From Streptomyces sp. CG4 (GTDB lineage: Bacteria; Actinomycetota; Actinomycetes; Streptomycetales; Streptomycetaceae): 64,000 bases of DNA. This document shows positions 34,037-42,608 of the stretch, piece by piece (positions within the stretch are counted from its first letter, which is position 1; each line of letters opens with the position of its first letter). The notes below the pieces were generated by a model that ran no database searches, was not told the DNA's origin, and saw only the letters and a list, made by a program, of their open reading frames with translations. Both the position numbers and the translations under genes were made by a program. The stretch spans positions 4,278,001-4,342,000 of the forward strand of contig NZ_CP163525.1 in assembly GCF_041080655.1 (NCBI RefSeq), in the 5' to 3' direction.

Positions 34037-35242
34037 TCAGTGCGCCGGTTTGAGCGGGAGCAGGGCGCTGATGCGGAATCCTCCGCCTGGACGCGGGCCC
34101 GCGTCCAGGGTGCCGCCGACCATACCGACCCGCTCGCGCATTCCGATCAGGCCATGCCCCTGGCCGTCCGCGCCGCCCTCCTCGTACAGCTCGTGCGGGG
34201 CGCCCTTGCCGTCGTCCTCGATGAGCAGGCCGAGCCCGTCGTCGAAGTAGACCAGCCGCACGCTCGCGCCCGCGTTGGGCCCGCCGTGCTTGCGGGTGTT
34301 GGTGAGCGCCTCCTGCACGATCCGGTACGCGGTCAGCTCCACGCCGCTGGGCAGCGGGCGCGGGGTGCCCTCGACCTTGAAGTCGACCGGGAGGCCGGAG
34401 CTGCGGCACTTCTCGATGAGGTCGTCGATCTGCTCGACGTCGGGCTGCGGGACGTACTCCCCGCCCTCCTGGTGCTCGCCGGTGCGCAGCACGCCCAGCA
34501 GGCGGCGCATCTCGGCGAGGGCCTGACGGCCGGTGGAGGAGATCGTCTCCAGGGCCTTCTTGGCCTGGTCGGGGGCGGCGTCGAGGACGTAGGCGGCGCC
34601 GTCGGCCTGCACCACCATCACCGACACGTTGTGCGCGACGACGTCGTGCAGCTCGCGCGCGATCCGGGCCCGCTCGGCGGCCACCGCGACCTTCGACTGC
34701 GCCTCGCGCTCCTTCTCCAGGCGGGCCGCGCGCTCCTCCAGCTGGGCGAAGTAGGCGCGCCGGGTGCGCATGGAGTCACCGAGCACCCAGGCGAGCGCGA
34801 AGGGCACTGTCTGGAAGACCGCTATGGCGATGTGCCCGGCGAAACCGGACTCCGGCGCCGGCCAGCGGATCTGTGCGAGGGTCGCCGCGACGAGGCTGAC
34901 GGCGAGGGCGAGCCGCGAGGCCCAGCGGGCACCGATCGCCGCGACGGTGTACGTGATCACCAGCATCGCGAAGTCGGCGAGGGTCGTCCCCACGTCCAGG
35001 ACCAGCTGGGCCAGCCCGGTCGCGCAGGCGGCCAGCAGCATCGCCTCCGGATGACGGCGGCGCAGCGCGACGACGACGCCCAGGACCAAGGACACGGTCA
35101 TCGCCGCGGCGATCGATCCGTGGTGCCCCGGCGCCCCGTTCAGATTGACCACGCTCAGGCCGGACAGCCCGAGCAGGGTGACGGCCCAGAAGGAGTCGAC
35201 CCAGGTCGGGTGGCGGCGGAGGAAGTCATAAAGGCGCTGCAC
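34037..35242 (-). CDS. Sensor histidine kinase (HisKA_3 type)
   Basis: A 401-residue kinase. Five or six membrane helices fill residues 15-160 (VDSFWAVTLLGLSGLSVV onward), followed by a coiled coil (LEERAARLEKEREAQSKVAVAAERARIARELHD). The phosphorylated histidine is H199 in RELHDVVAHNVSVMVVQADGA, and the ATPase ends with DDGKG and GHGLIGMRERV. The membrane part has no extracytoplasmic domain, so the signal is likely in or near the membrane. GTG start at 35242. Partner regulator is encoded directly downstream. Confidence 0.9.
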   Translation of the reverse strand: MQRLYDFLRRHPTWVDSFWAVTLLGLSGLSVVNLNGAPGHHGSIAAAMTVSLVLGVVVALRRRHPEAMLLAACATGLAQLVLDVGTTLADFAMLVITYTVAAIGARWASRLALAVSLVAATLAQIRWPAPESGFAGHIAIAVFQTVPFALAWVLGDSMRTRRAYFAQLEERAARLEKEREAQSKVAVAAERARIARELHDVVAHNVSVMVVQADGAAYVLDAAPDQAKKALETISSTGRQALAEMRRLLGVLRTGEHQEGGEYVPQPDVEQIDDLIEKCRSSGLPVDFKVEGTPRPLPSGVELTAYRIVQEALTNTRKHGGPNAGASVRLVYFDDGLGLLIEDDGKGAPHELYEEGGADGQGHGLIGMRERVGMVGGTLDAGPRPGGGFRISALLPLKPAH

Positions 35243-35348
35243 GTAACCCAGAGTAGGGAAACGAGATGCGTGCAGGGGTCAACCGGAGGGCCGATCCCCA
35301 CCCGGCACGCGTACTCCGCAAGGTGGAGGGAGTGATCATCTGTGCGCC

Positions 35349-35360
35349 TAGTCTGTTCCG
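35349..35360 (+). promoter_or_regulatory. Leaderless-type promoter of the methyltransferase gene
   Basis: TAGTCT (35349-35354), 6 bases, then the GTG start at 35361; no ribosome site. Confidence 0.5.
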
Positions 35361-36530
35361 GTGACGGATGAGACGGCACCGGAAGCGGAACGGCCCGCCG
35401 GCGACGGGCACGACGCTCACGACCGGGACGAGGCCCGCGACCGGCCCGGCCGGCGCGACGGAACGGAGCGGCGCGGCTGGCGTGCGGCGACCGAGGCGGC
35501 GCTGTACGGGCCCGGCGGCTTCTACCGCCGCCCGGAGGGCCCGGCCGGCCACTTCCGTACGTCCGTGCACGCCTCCCCGCTGTTCGCGCAGGCCGTGGCC
35601 CGGCTGCTGTGCCGGGTCGACGAGGCGCTGGGGCGGCCCTCGGCGCTGGACTTCGTCGACATGGGCGCGGGGCGCGGCGAGCTGGTCACCGGGGTGCTGG
35701 CCGCCCTGCCGGCCGACGTGGCCGCCCGCACGCGCGCGTACGCCGTCGAACTCGCCGACCGCCCTGCCGTACTGGACGAACGCATCATCTGGCGGAACAC
35801 TCCCCCGGCCGCCGTCACGGGGCTGCTGTTCGCCAACGAGTGGCTGGACAACGTGCCCGTGGACGTCGCCGAGGTCGATCCCGCGGGCGTGCCCCGGCTG
35901 GTGCTCGTCGCCGACGACGGCACCGAGCGGCTCGGGGAGCCGGTGACCGGAGCGGCGGCGGACTGGCTCGCCCGGTGGTGGCCGCTGCCCGCCGAGGAGG
36001 GGCTGCGCGCGGAGATCGGGCTGCCCCGGGACCTGGCGTGGGCGTCGGCGGTGGACCGGGTGGTGCGGGGGCTCGCGGTGGCCGTGGACTACGCGCACAC
36101 CGTCGACGCGCGCCCCCCGTTCGGGACGCTCACCGGCTTCCGGGAGGGGCGCGAGACGGCGCCCGTGCCGGACGGGTCGTGCGACATCACGGCGCACGTC
36201 GCGCTGGACGCGTGCGCGGCGGCCTCCACGGCACACACGCGCTCGTGCACGCCTCAGGACGCGGCGCGCACGCCCTCCGACACGGCACAGAAGCTCCTCG
36301 GCACAGCGCACACGACACCCTCCGCGCGCCTCCTCACGCAACGCGCCGCTCTGCGCGCCTTGGACATCACCGGCGCACGCCCCCCGCTCACGCTGGCCTC
36401 CACAGACCCTTCCGCCTACGTGCGCGCCCTCGCGAGCGCCGGGGAAGCTGCCGAACTCACCGCCCCGGGCGGTCTCGGCGACTTCGGCTGGCTGGTCCAG
36501 CCGGTTGGAATTCCGGACCCGCTCGCCTGA
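35361..36530 (+). CDS. MidA/NDUFAF7-type SAM-dependent methyltransferase
   Basis: A 389-residue methyltransferase of the COG1565 (PF02636) family. SAM is bound by DFVDMGAGRGELVTGVL near residues 97-113, and LLFANEWLDNVPVDVAEV matches the family's NE-x-LDALPV motif. In human mitochondria NDUFAF7 of this family dimethylates an arginine of NDUFS2, the NuoD homologue. Here the gene faces an orphan nuoD tail to tail, with 46 bases between. A low-complexity insert (TAHTRSCTPQDAARTPSD and on) breaks the C-terminal part. A leaderless-type -10 box precedes the GTG. Family is secure; the NuoD link is an inference. Confidence 0.82.
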   Translation: MTDETAPEAERPAGDGHDAHDRDEARDRPGRRDGTERRGWRAATEAALYGPGGFYRRPEGPAGHFRTSVHASPLFAQAVARLLCRVDEALGRPSALDFVDMGAGRGELVTGVLAALPADVAARTRAYAVELADRPAVLDERIIWRNTPPAAVTGLLFANEWLDNVPVDVAEVDPAGVPRLVLVADDGTERLGEPVTGAAADWLARWWPLPAEEGLRAEIGLPRDLAWASAVDRVVRGLAVAVDYAHTVDARPPFGTLTGFREGRETAPVPDGSCDITAHVALDACAAASTAHTRSCTPQDAARTPSDTAQKLLGTAHTTPSARLLTQRAALRALDITGARPPLTLASTDPSAYVRALASAGEAAELTAPGGLGDFGWLVQPVGIPDPLA

Positions 36531-36576
36531 GCCGAGCGGCATCCCGGGACTGGCCTAAACGACATCCCGGACCTGC

Positions 36577-37728
36577 CTATTTGTCGATGTCGCCCACCAC
36601 GAAGAACATCGAACCCAGGATCGCCACCATGTCCGCCACCAGCGTCCCCGGCAGCAGTTCGGTCAGCACCTGGATGTTGTTGTACGAGGCCGAGCGCAGC
36701 TTCAGCCGGTACGGCGTCTTCTCGCCCTTGCTGACCAGGTAGTAGCCGTTGATGCCGAGCGGGTTCTCGGTCCACGCGTACGTGTGCCCCTCGGGGGCCT
36801 TCAGCACCTTCGGCAGCCGCTGGTTGATCGGCCCGGGCGGCAGCTCGGCGAGCCGGTCCAGACAGGCGTCGGCGAGGTCGAGCGCGTTGTGGGCCTGCCC
36901 CAGGAGCACCTCGAAGCGGGCGAGGCAGTCGCCCTCGCCCCGGGTGACGACCTCCAGGGTGTCCTGGAGATCGCCGTACGCCAGGTACGGCTCGTCACGA
37001 CGCAGGTCGAAGTCGACGCCCGAGGCGCGCGCGATGGGCCCGCTCACGCCGTAGGCGTGCACGGTCTCCGGGGCCAGCACGCCCACCGCGCGCGTACGCC
37101 CCCGGAAGATCTCGTTGCCGAGCACCAGGTCGTCGAAGACGTCCATGCGTGAGCGCACGGCGGCGACGGCGGCACGCGCGCGTGCGGTCCAGCCGGCCGG
37201 CAGGTCCTCCTTGAGGCCGCCGATGCGGTTGAACATGTAGTGCATACGGCCGCCGGAGACTTCCTCCATGACGTTCTGGAGCACTTCGCGCTCGCGGAAC
37301 GCGTAGAACACCGGGGTGATGCCGCCCAGCTCCAGCGGGTAGGAGCCGAGGAACATCAGGTGGTTCAGGACGCGGTTCAGCTCGGCGAGCAGCGTGCGCG
37401 TCCACACCGCCCGCTCGGGCACCTCCATGCCGAGCATCCGCTCCACGGCGAGGACCACGCCCAGCTCGTTCGAGAACGCCGACAGCCAGTCGTGGCGGTT
37501 GGCGAGCACGATGATCTGCCGGTAGTCGCGGGCCTCGAAGAGCTTCTCGGCGCCGCGGTGCATGTAGCCGATCACCGGCTCCGCGTGCACGATGCGCTCC
37601 CCGTCCAGCACGAGCCTGAGCCGCAGCACGCCGTGCGTGGACGGGTGCTGGGGCCCGATGTTGAGCACCATGTCGGTGCTCTCCGCGGCACCGCCGATCC
37701 CGACCGTGGTCTCCGTCGTAGGAGTCAT
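36577..37728 (-). CDS. Orphan NADH-quinone oxidoreductase subunit D-like protein
   Basis: A 383-residue protein of the 49-kDa/NuoD family, which forms the quinone pocket of complex I. GPQHPSTHGVLRL, GYMHRGAEKLFE, NRHDWLSAFSNELG and the C-terminal GINGYYLVSKGEKTPYRLK are conserved. R58 in HRGAEK is the residue equivalent to the arginine methylated in human NDUFS2. No other nuo gene is near, so it is not part of the main complex I operon; S. coelicolor has a similar isolated nuoD2. It could replace NuoD under some condition or act in another hydrogenase-like complex. GGGAG precedes the ATG at 37728. Confidence 0.9.
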   Translation of the reverse strand: MTPTTETTVGIGGAAESTDMVLNIGPQHPSTHGVLRLRLVLDGERIVHAEPVIGYMHRGAEKLFEARDYRQIIVLANRHDWLSAFSNELGVVLAVERMLGMEVPERAVWTRTLLAELNRVLNHLMFLGSYPLELGGITPVFYAFREREVLQNVMEEVSGGRMHYMFNRIGGLKEDLPAGWTARARAAVAAVRSRMDVFDDLVLGNEIFRGRTRAVGVLAPETVHAYGVSGPIARASGVDFDLRRDEPYLAYGDLQDTLEVVTRGEGDCLARFEVLLGQAHNALDLADACLDRLAELPPGPINQRLPKVLKAPEGHTYAWTENPLGINGYYLVSKGEKTPYRLKLRSASYNNIQVLTELLPGTLVADMVAILGSMFFVVGDIDK

Positions 37729-37747
37729 GGCCCCAGTCTCCCCTACG

Positions 37748-37759
37748 TACGCTGGGCCC
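37748..37759 (+). promoter_or_regulatory. Leaderless-type promoter of the first PH-domain gene
   Basis: TACGCT (37748-37753), 6 bases, ATG at 37760. The same hexamer and spacing occur before folP. Confidence 0.55.
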
Positions 37760-38263
37760 ATGGAAACGGGGAGCCCGGAGGAGACCGGGATACCGGGGGA
37801 CGAGTTGGTGTGGCGGGGCCTGCAGCCCGCTCTGGTGCGGGTGCGCCGGCTGTTCGTGGTCGGGGGGACGGTGGTGCTCGCGGTCGCCGCCGGGCTGCTG
37901 CTGGGCCTGCTCGTGGGGCCCGCGTGGGCGGCCTTCGCGCTGCTGCCGCTGGCCTTCGCCGCATGGTGCTGGAGGCTGCTGGAGCGCAACTGGCGCTCGT
38001 GGCGGTACGCCGAGCGCGCGGACGACCTGCTGATCAGCCGCGGTGTCCTGTGGCGCGAGGAGACGGTGGTGCCGTACGGGCGGATGCAGATGGTGGAGGT
38101 CACCTCCGGACCCGTCGAGCGGCGCTTCGGGCTGGCGACCGTGGAGCTGCACACGGCGGCCGCCGCGACCGACGCCACCATCCCCGGCCTGGACCCGGCC
38201 GAGGCGGAACGGCTGCGCGACCGGCTCACCGAGCTGGGCGAGGCGCGATCGGCGGGCCTGTGA
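37760..38263 (+). CDS. PH-domain (bPH2, YdbS-like) membrane protein
   Basis: A 167-residue protein with two membrane helices (LFVVGGTVVLAVAAGLLLGLL and WAAFALLPLAFAAWCWRLL) followed by a bacterial PH domain (DUF304): DLLISRGVLWREETVVPYGRMQMVEVTSGPVERRFGLATVELHTAAA. B. subtilis YdbS and YdbT are a similar pair that protect against certain bacteriocins. Function here is not known; a membrane-shielding role is possible. Its TGA overlaps the GTG of the next gene, so the two are translated together. Confidence 0.86.
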   Translation: METGSPEETGIPGDELVWRGLQPALVRVRRLFVVGGTVVLAVAAGLLLGLLVGPAWAAFALLPLAFAAWCWRLLERNWRSWRYAERADDLLISRGVLWREETVVPYGRMQMVEVTSGPVERRFGLATVELHTAAAATDATIPGLDPAEAERLRDRLTELGEARSAGL

Positions 38264-39594
38264 CGACCCCGGACCACGACGAGGAGATACCCGCGCCTGT
38301 GCCGGTGACCGAGCGCCGGCTGCACCCCGTCACGCCGTTCCGCCGGGCCTGGGCGCCGGTCGCCGTACTCGCCGGATGGGCGGTGCACGACCCGAACGGG
38401 ACGCAGCAGCAGCTGGCCCGGCTGACCACCACCGTGCTGCTGCTGGGGCTCGCGGTGCTGGTGCCGGTGGCCGGCCTCTACGGCTTCCTGTCCTGGTGGT
38501 TCACGCGGTTCGCGGTCACCGACACCGAACTGCGCATCCGGACCGGCCTGTTGTTCCGGCGCACCGCGCACATCCGCCTGGAGCGCGTCCAGGCCGTGGA
38601 CGTCTCCCGGCCCCTCCTCGCGCGCCTGGCCGGCGTCGCGAAGCTGCGGATCGACGTCGTGGGCGCCGACGACAAGGACGAACTGGCCTTCCTGGGCGAG
38701 CAGGAGGCGCGCGCCCTGCGTGCGGAGCTGCTGGCGCGCGCGGCGGGTTTCGCGCCCGAGACGGCGCGCGAAGTCGGCGAGGCGCCGGCGCAGGAGCTGT
38801 TGCGCGTGCCCCCGCGCGCGCTGGCGATCTCCCTGCTGCTGACGGGCGCCACCTGGGGCTCGCTGTGCGCCGCGCTCGTCGTCCCGACCGTGCTGTGGCT
38901 CACCACCCACAACCTGTGGACGGTCCTCGCCACCGCCCTCCCGCTGTTCGGCGCGGTCGGCGCGAGCAGCGTGGGACGGTTCGTCGGCGAGTTCGACTGG
39001 ACGGTGAGCGAGTCACCGGACGGACTGCGCATCGACCACGGGCTGCTCGACCGTTCACACGAGACGGTCCCGCCCGGCCGGGTGCAGACCGTGCGGTTCG
39101 TGGAGCCCCTGCTGTGGCGGCGGCTGGGCTGGGTGCGGGTGGAACTGGACGTGGCCGGGTCCGCCAACTCGGTGCTGGTGCCGGTCGCTCCGCGCCCGAT
39201 CGCCGAGTCGGTCGTCGCGCGCGTGCTGCCCGGCGTGACCGTGCCTCAGGAACTGGCACGCCCGCCGCGGCGGGCCCGCTGGTGCGTGCCGGTGTGGTGG
39301 CGCGGGCACCGCCTCGCGGTCACCGACGCGGTGTTCGCCACCCGGCACGGCCTGCTCCGTCGCCGGCTCTCGCTGGTCCCGCACGCCAAGGTGCAGAGCG
39401 TGCGACTGACCCAGGGCCCCTGGCAGCGCCTCTGGCGGCTCGCGGACGTCCATGTGGACACGGGGGCCGACAAGACCGTCACGGCCCGCTCGCGGGACGC
39501 CCAGCAGGCCGCGCGGCTCCTGCACGCCCAGGCGGAGAGGTCCCGTACGGGCCGCCGGGACGCCCGCCCCGACCGCTGGATGACCTCGGGCTGA
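38260..39594 (+). CDS. PH-domain (YdbT-like) membrane protein, three PH units
   Basis: A 444-residue membrane protein with membrane helices near residues 26-85 and 190-235 and three bPH2-type units: FAVTDTELRIRTGLLFRRTAHIRLERVQAVDVSRP, the DWTVSESPDGLRIDHGLL unit with HETVPPGRVQTVRF, and LAVTDAVFATRHGLLRRRLSLVPHAKVQSVR. This is the YdbT layout, and with the preceding gene it forms a YdbS-YdbT pair. GTG at 38260 lies in the GTGA overlap with the previous stop. An 11-bp tandem repeat crosses its stop codon and a strong hairpin follows. Confidence 0.87.
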   Translation: MTTPDHDEEIPAPVPVTERRLHPVTPFRRAWAPVAVLAGWAVHDPNGTQQQLARLTTTVLLLGLAVLVPVAGLYGFLSWWFTRFAVTDTELRIRTGLLFRRTAHIRLERVQAVDVSRPLLARLAGVAKLRIDVVGADDKDELAFLGEQEARALRAELLARAAGFAPETAREVGEAPAQELLRVPPRALAISLLLTGATWGSLCAALVVPTVLWLTTHNLWTVLATALPLFGAVGASSVGRFVGEFDWTVSESPDGLRIDHGLLDRSHETVPPGRVQTVRFVEPLLWRRLGWVRVELDVAGSANSVLVPVAPRPIAESVVARVLPGVTVPQELARPPRRARWCVPVWWRGHRLAVTDAVFATRHGLLRRRLSLVPHAKVQSVRLTQGPWQRLWRLADVHVDTGADKTVTARSRDAQQAARLLHAQAERSRTGRRDARPDRWMTSG

Positions 39595-39624
39595 CCTCGG
39601 GATGACCTCGGAATGACCTCGGAA
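39581..39624. repeat. Four tandem 11-bp repeats across the stop codon
   Basis: TGACCTCGGGC-like units start at 39581, 39592, 39603 and 39614, the last two being TGACCTCGGAA. The second unit begins with the TGA stop of the YdbT-like gene; unit 1 encodes its last residues. Confidence 0.85.
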
Positions 39625-39630
39625 TGACAG

Positions 39631-39664
39631 GAGGCCCGGCTCCCTGTGCGGGAAGCCGGGCCTC
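39631..39664. terminator. Strong hairpin between convergent genes
   Basis: GAGGCCCGGC (39631-39640) and GCCGGGCCTC (39655-39664) form a perfect 10-bp stem, with an inner TCCC/GGGA stem in the loop. It separates the PH-domain operon from the next minus-strand gene. Confidence 0.85.
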
Positions 39665-39684
39665 GTGCCTGCCTGCTGAGGGAC

Positions 39685-41184
39685 TCAGGAAGCCGCGCTG
39701 CGCAGCCCCTGTACGTCGATCTGCTCGGTCTCGTCGTGCGCGGTCAGGTCGATGACCTGGCCGACGCCGTGCTCCTGCGCTCCGGCGGGCTTGAAGTCGG
39801 CCTCGGCCTCAGCCTTGTGCACGGCGAGGGCCTCGGCGCCGACGACATCGGCGAGATCCTCGTTCTGCACGGAGTCCAGCGCGGCCTTCGGCGCGCCCTT
39901 CTGGGTGCCGAAGAAGTCGAAACCGCCCTCGACCACCGGGCGCCGCGCGGGCGCGGCCGGTACGACGGCCACCGCGGTCGGCACGGTGAAGTGCCCGGCG
40001 GGCGGGCGGCCCACCGGCTTGGCGGGCTCGACCGGTGCGGTGGTGGTGGCGGCCACGCGCGTGTGCCCGTCGGCCGCCAAGGGCTGCCCCTGCGCCTCCT
40101 CCTCCTGGGCGTCCGGCGCACCGGCCTCGCTCCGAGGATCACCGGCACCGTCCGTCACACCTTCGGCCGCGCCTTCTTCGGTGCCTTCCACGGCAACGCC
40201 TCCGGCGAGTTCCGCAGCGCCCTTCGGACGGGCGGCGGAATCGGCCTCCACCGCGTCGGACCTGCGAACATCTGCCGTGCTCGCCGCGAGAAGGCCCGCA
40301 TCCGCCCCGGCCACGCCGGCATCCGCGCCGGTCTCGGGCGCCACCGCCTCCGCAGCCGTGTCCCCGGACGTCACGGCCTCAGCAGCCGCCACCTCGGAAA
40401 CCGCAGCATCGGAACCCGCGGCTTCGGAAACCGCGGTCTCGTCGTGCTCGGCAGCGGCCCCCTCCGCAGCCTCTGCGGCCTCTGCGGCCTCCGGCACGGA
40501 CTCGGCCGAAACCTCGCCGTCGAACCGGACCAGGGCCGTCAGGGCCTGCCGGTACAGCCGTGCGCCCTCGGACGAGAACACCGCCCGCGCCGGCGGCTCG
40601 TCCGCGCCGTCCGCCTCGGCCTCACCGGCGGCGCCGGCCGTCTCGGCGGACTCGTGCGCCGTCTTCGTCCCGGTCGGCTCCGGCTCGGCGCGACGCGCGG
40701 GCGGCAGCGCGAGCGAGGACGAGGGCGCGGCCGACTCGATCTCCAGCAGCCGGCGGCCTTCCAGGGCGCTCGCGCGCTCGGTCTCCGCCGTGGCGTACCG
40801 GCGCAGCAGGGCCGCGTGCTCGTTGCGCAGGCCCGCGAGCTCCGTGCGCTTGGCACGCAGCCGCTGCTCCAGCTTCGCGCGCAGTTCGCGCGACTCCTCC
40901 AGGTCGGTCTCCAGTTCGGCGACCCGCTCCTCGTAGCGCCATTCGTCGCCGGCACGCGCGCGTGTGAGCTCGGCGACCCGCTTGCCCGCCTGTGTGTCCC
41001 AGCGGCGCATCACGACCGCGCCGACGACCGCCGTCGCGGCGGCGGCAGCGGCCAGGGCGCGCAGCACCATGGCCTCGGTGAACACCCAGGGACCCAGCGC
41101 GCAGACGATGGACACACCGGCGATCGCCGAGGCAGGCAACAGCCGGTGCAGAGGTGGGGAATGGCGGTGGCGTCCACGTGGCAT
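39685..41184 (-). CDS. Membrane protein with coiled coil and long acidic Ala-rich tail
   Basis: A 499-residue protein. Residues 1-60 contain two membrane helices (LLPASAIAGVSIVCALGPWVF and MVLRALAAAAAATAVVGAVVM), then a coiled coil of about 70 residues (RRWDTQAGKRVAELTRARAG, EERVAELETDLEESRELRAKLEQRLRAKRTELA). The rest is largely low complexity, rich in Ala, Glu and Val, and ends with GFDFFGTQKGAPKAAL and VIDLTAHDETEQIDVQGL, short conserved-looking patches that could bind partners. Known as an unnamed conserved Streptomyces protein; function unknown. TAAGTT with 7 bases before the ATG suggests a leaderless message. Confidence 0.75.
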   Translation of the reverse strand: MPRGRHRHSPPLHRLLPASAIAGVSIVCALGPWVFTEAMVLRALAAAAAATAVVGAVVMRRWDTQAGKRVAELTRARAGDEWRYEERVAELETDLEESRELRAKLEQRLRAKRTELAGLRNEHAALLRRYATAETERASALEGRRLLEIESAAPSSSLALPPARRAEPEPTGTKTAHESAETAGAAGEAEADGADEPPARAVFSSEGARLYRQALTALVRFDGEVSAESVPEAAEAAEAAEGAAAEHDETAVSEAAGSDAAVSEVAAAEAVTSGDTAAEAVAPETGADAGVAGADAGLLAASTADVRRSDAVEADSAARPKGAAELAGGVAVEGTEEGAAEGVTDGAGDPRSEAGAPDAQEEEAQGQPLAADGHTRVAATTTAPVEPAKPVGRPPAGHFTVPTAVAVVPAAPARRPVVEGGFDFFGTQKGAPKAALDSVQNEDLADVVGAEALAVHKAEAEADFKPAGAQEHGVGQVIDLTAHDETEQIDVQGLRSAAS

Positions 41185-41197
41185 GGCCAGAAACTTA
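41185..41197 (-). promoter_or_regulatory. Leaderless-type promoter of the coiled-coil protein gene
   Basis: Minus-strand TAAGTT, 7 bases, ATG at 41184; no ribosome site. Confidence 0.5.
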
Positions 41198-41280
41198 CCG
41201 CGCGTAGGCGAATCGTGGGCCCCCGCCCCGTAAAAACACGGCCACATGTCCGGCTTCACAGAGTGTCGGGCCCAGGGGGT

Positions 41281-42405
41281 TCAGTGGGCGACCAGTCGTG
41301 AGCTGAGCCACTGGAGCGTGCTGGGGATCTCCCGCTTCCAGGTGTTGAAGTTGTGCCCGCCGCTGGGAAGGATGATCGACGAAATCCTGGTCACGTTCGT
41401 GTCCTGCACACTCTTGATGAATTTGAGCGTGTCCTTGTAATTGTGCTCACCGACCTTGCTGCTGGTGACGAGCAGCGACGTCTCGGGCGCGGTCAGATTC
41501 TTGATCGTCCAGAAGAGGTCGGCACGGTTCTGCAGGTTCTTGTTGCCGTGGAAGAGATCCCCGGTGGTCGGGTCGATCGGCGCCTTGTAGTACGGCGAAA
41601 GGCCCGCGGCGGCCGCGTACGAACCCGGGTGGTGCATGGCGATCTTCAACGCGCAGTAACCACCGGTCGAGTCGCCGACGATGCCCCAGCTGGCAGGCGT
41701 CTTGTCAACCCGGTAGTGCGCCATCACCGCGTCACGCAGATCCTTCGCGAAGAAGGTCTCGGCCTGCGGGCCACCGGGCACGTCGACGCACTCGGTGTCC
41801 CGCGGCGGCGCCACGGTCGGCCGCATCATCACCAGGATCATCGGCTGCATCTTCCCCTGCTTGGCCAGCTGCTGCGCCGTCGTGGGGTAATGCAGCTTGT
41901 CCACCAGGGCCTGGGCCGTACCGGGGTAACCGGTCAGCACGACCGACACCGGGAACTTGCGCCCGCGGTTCTGCGACTGGAAATACTCCGGCGGCAGGTA
42001 CACGAACGCCGGCGTCGACAGATGGGTCGAACGACCGATGATGTCGACCTTCTGGACCTGCCCGGCCACCTGCGGCATCGAACTGCTCACACCGATGACC
42101 CGGGACGTGGAGACCACCTGGATGGGGCTGTTACTGCCCCCGGCTATGTGATCCACGACCACCCCCTGGCCGTTCTCCTGACCGAACAGGTCCGCCCAGC
42201 TCGCATAGAAACCGAAGGCCTGATTCGTGGCGAGTCCCACCGAGGAGAAGACCGCAAGCTGCGTGGCGAGCAGCAGGCCGACCCGCCCGAGGACGGCCCG
42301 CCAGTTCTGCCGCGCCAGCCGCGGCCACAGCCAGACCGTACCGGCGAACAGAACGGCGGCGATCACGACCGCCAGCATCAGCACTTTGTTGCTCGTCAGA
42401 CCCAT
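41281..42405 (-). CDS. Membrane-anchored alpha/beta-hydrolase (esterase D/antigen 85-like)
   Basis: A 374-residue protein with two N-terminal membrane helices (VLMLAVVIAAVLFAGTVWLW and VGLLLATQLAVFSSVGLA) and an alpha/beta-hydrolase domain outside the membrane. The nucleophile serine is in GIVGDSTGGYCALKIA, and the histidine likely in LPSGGHNFNTWKRE; the layout resembles esterase D and mycobacterial antigen 85. It could be an esterase or acyltransferase acting on envelope lipids. GGAAG precedes the ATG at 42405. It is divergent from the MprF-like gene, sharing its upstream region, which would fit a joint envelope role. Confidence 0.83.
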   Translation of the reverse strand: MGLTSNKVLMLAVVIAAVLFAGTVWLWPRLARQNWRAVLGRVGLLLATQLAVFSSVGLATNQAFGFYASWADLFGQENGQGVVVDHIAGGSNSPIQVVSTSRVIGVSSSMPQVAGQVQKVDIIGRSTHLSTPAFVYLPPEYFQSQNRGRKFPVSVVLTGYPGTAQALVDKLHYPTTAQQLAKQGKMQPMILVMMRPTVAPPRDTECVDVPGGPQAETFFAKDLRDAVMAHYRVDKTPASWGIVGDSTGGYCALKIAMHHPGSYAAAAGLSPYYKAPIDPTTGDLFHGNKNLQNRADLFWTIKNLTAPETSLLVTSSKVGEHNYKDTLKFIKSVQDTNVTRISSIILPSGGHNFNTWKREIPSTLQWLSSRLVAH

Positions 42406-42512
42406 GGGCTGCTTCCTGCCTGCGCTCTCCGCCCGGCACGTGCCCACGCACCGTCGCGAGGGCTTGCCCGGGGCTTTCCTTGACCTTTGACCCGACTTTC
42501 CGGTGAGGAGTG

Positions 42513-42536
42513 AACCTCTCTCCCCGAGACACCGTC
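42513..42536 (+). promoter_or_regulatory. ECF-type (SigE-like) promoter of the MprF-like gene
   Basis: AACC (42513-42516), a 16-base gap and CGTC (42533-42536) match the pattern of Streptomyces SigE-type promoters. The start of transcription would be near 42543, 66 bases before the chosen start codon. In S. coelicolor the counterpart gene SCO3397 is, as I recall, a SigE target. Confidence 0.6.
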
Positions 42537-42608
42537 CTAGAGGGCGCAATGTCGCCGGATGCCCGATCGGGCCCGGGTTCAAGGTCTCTCGCAGAACTAC
42601 GGGATGCG

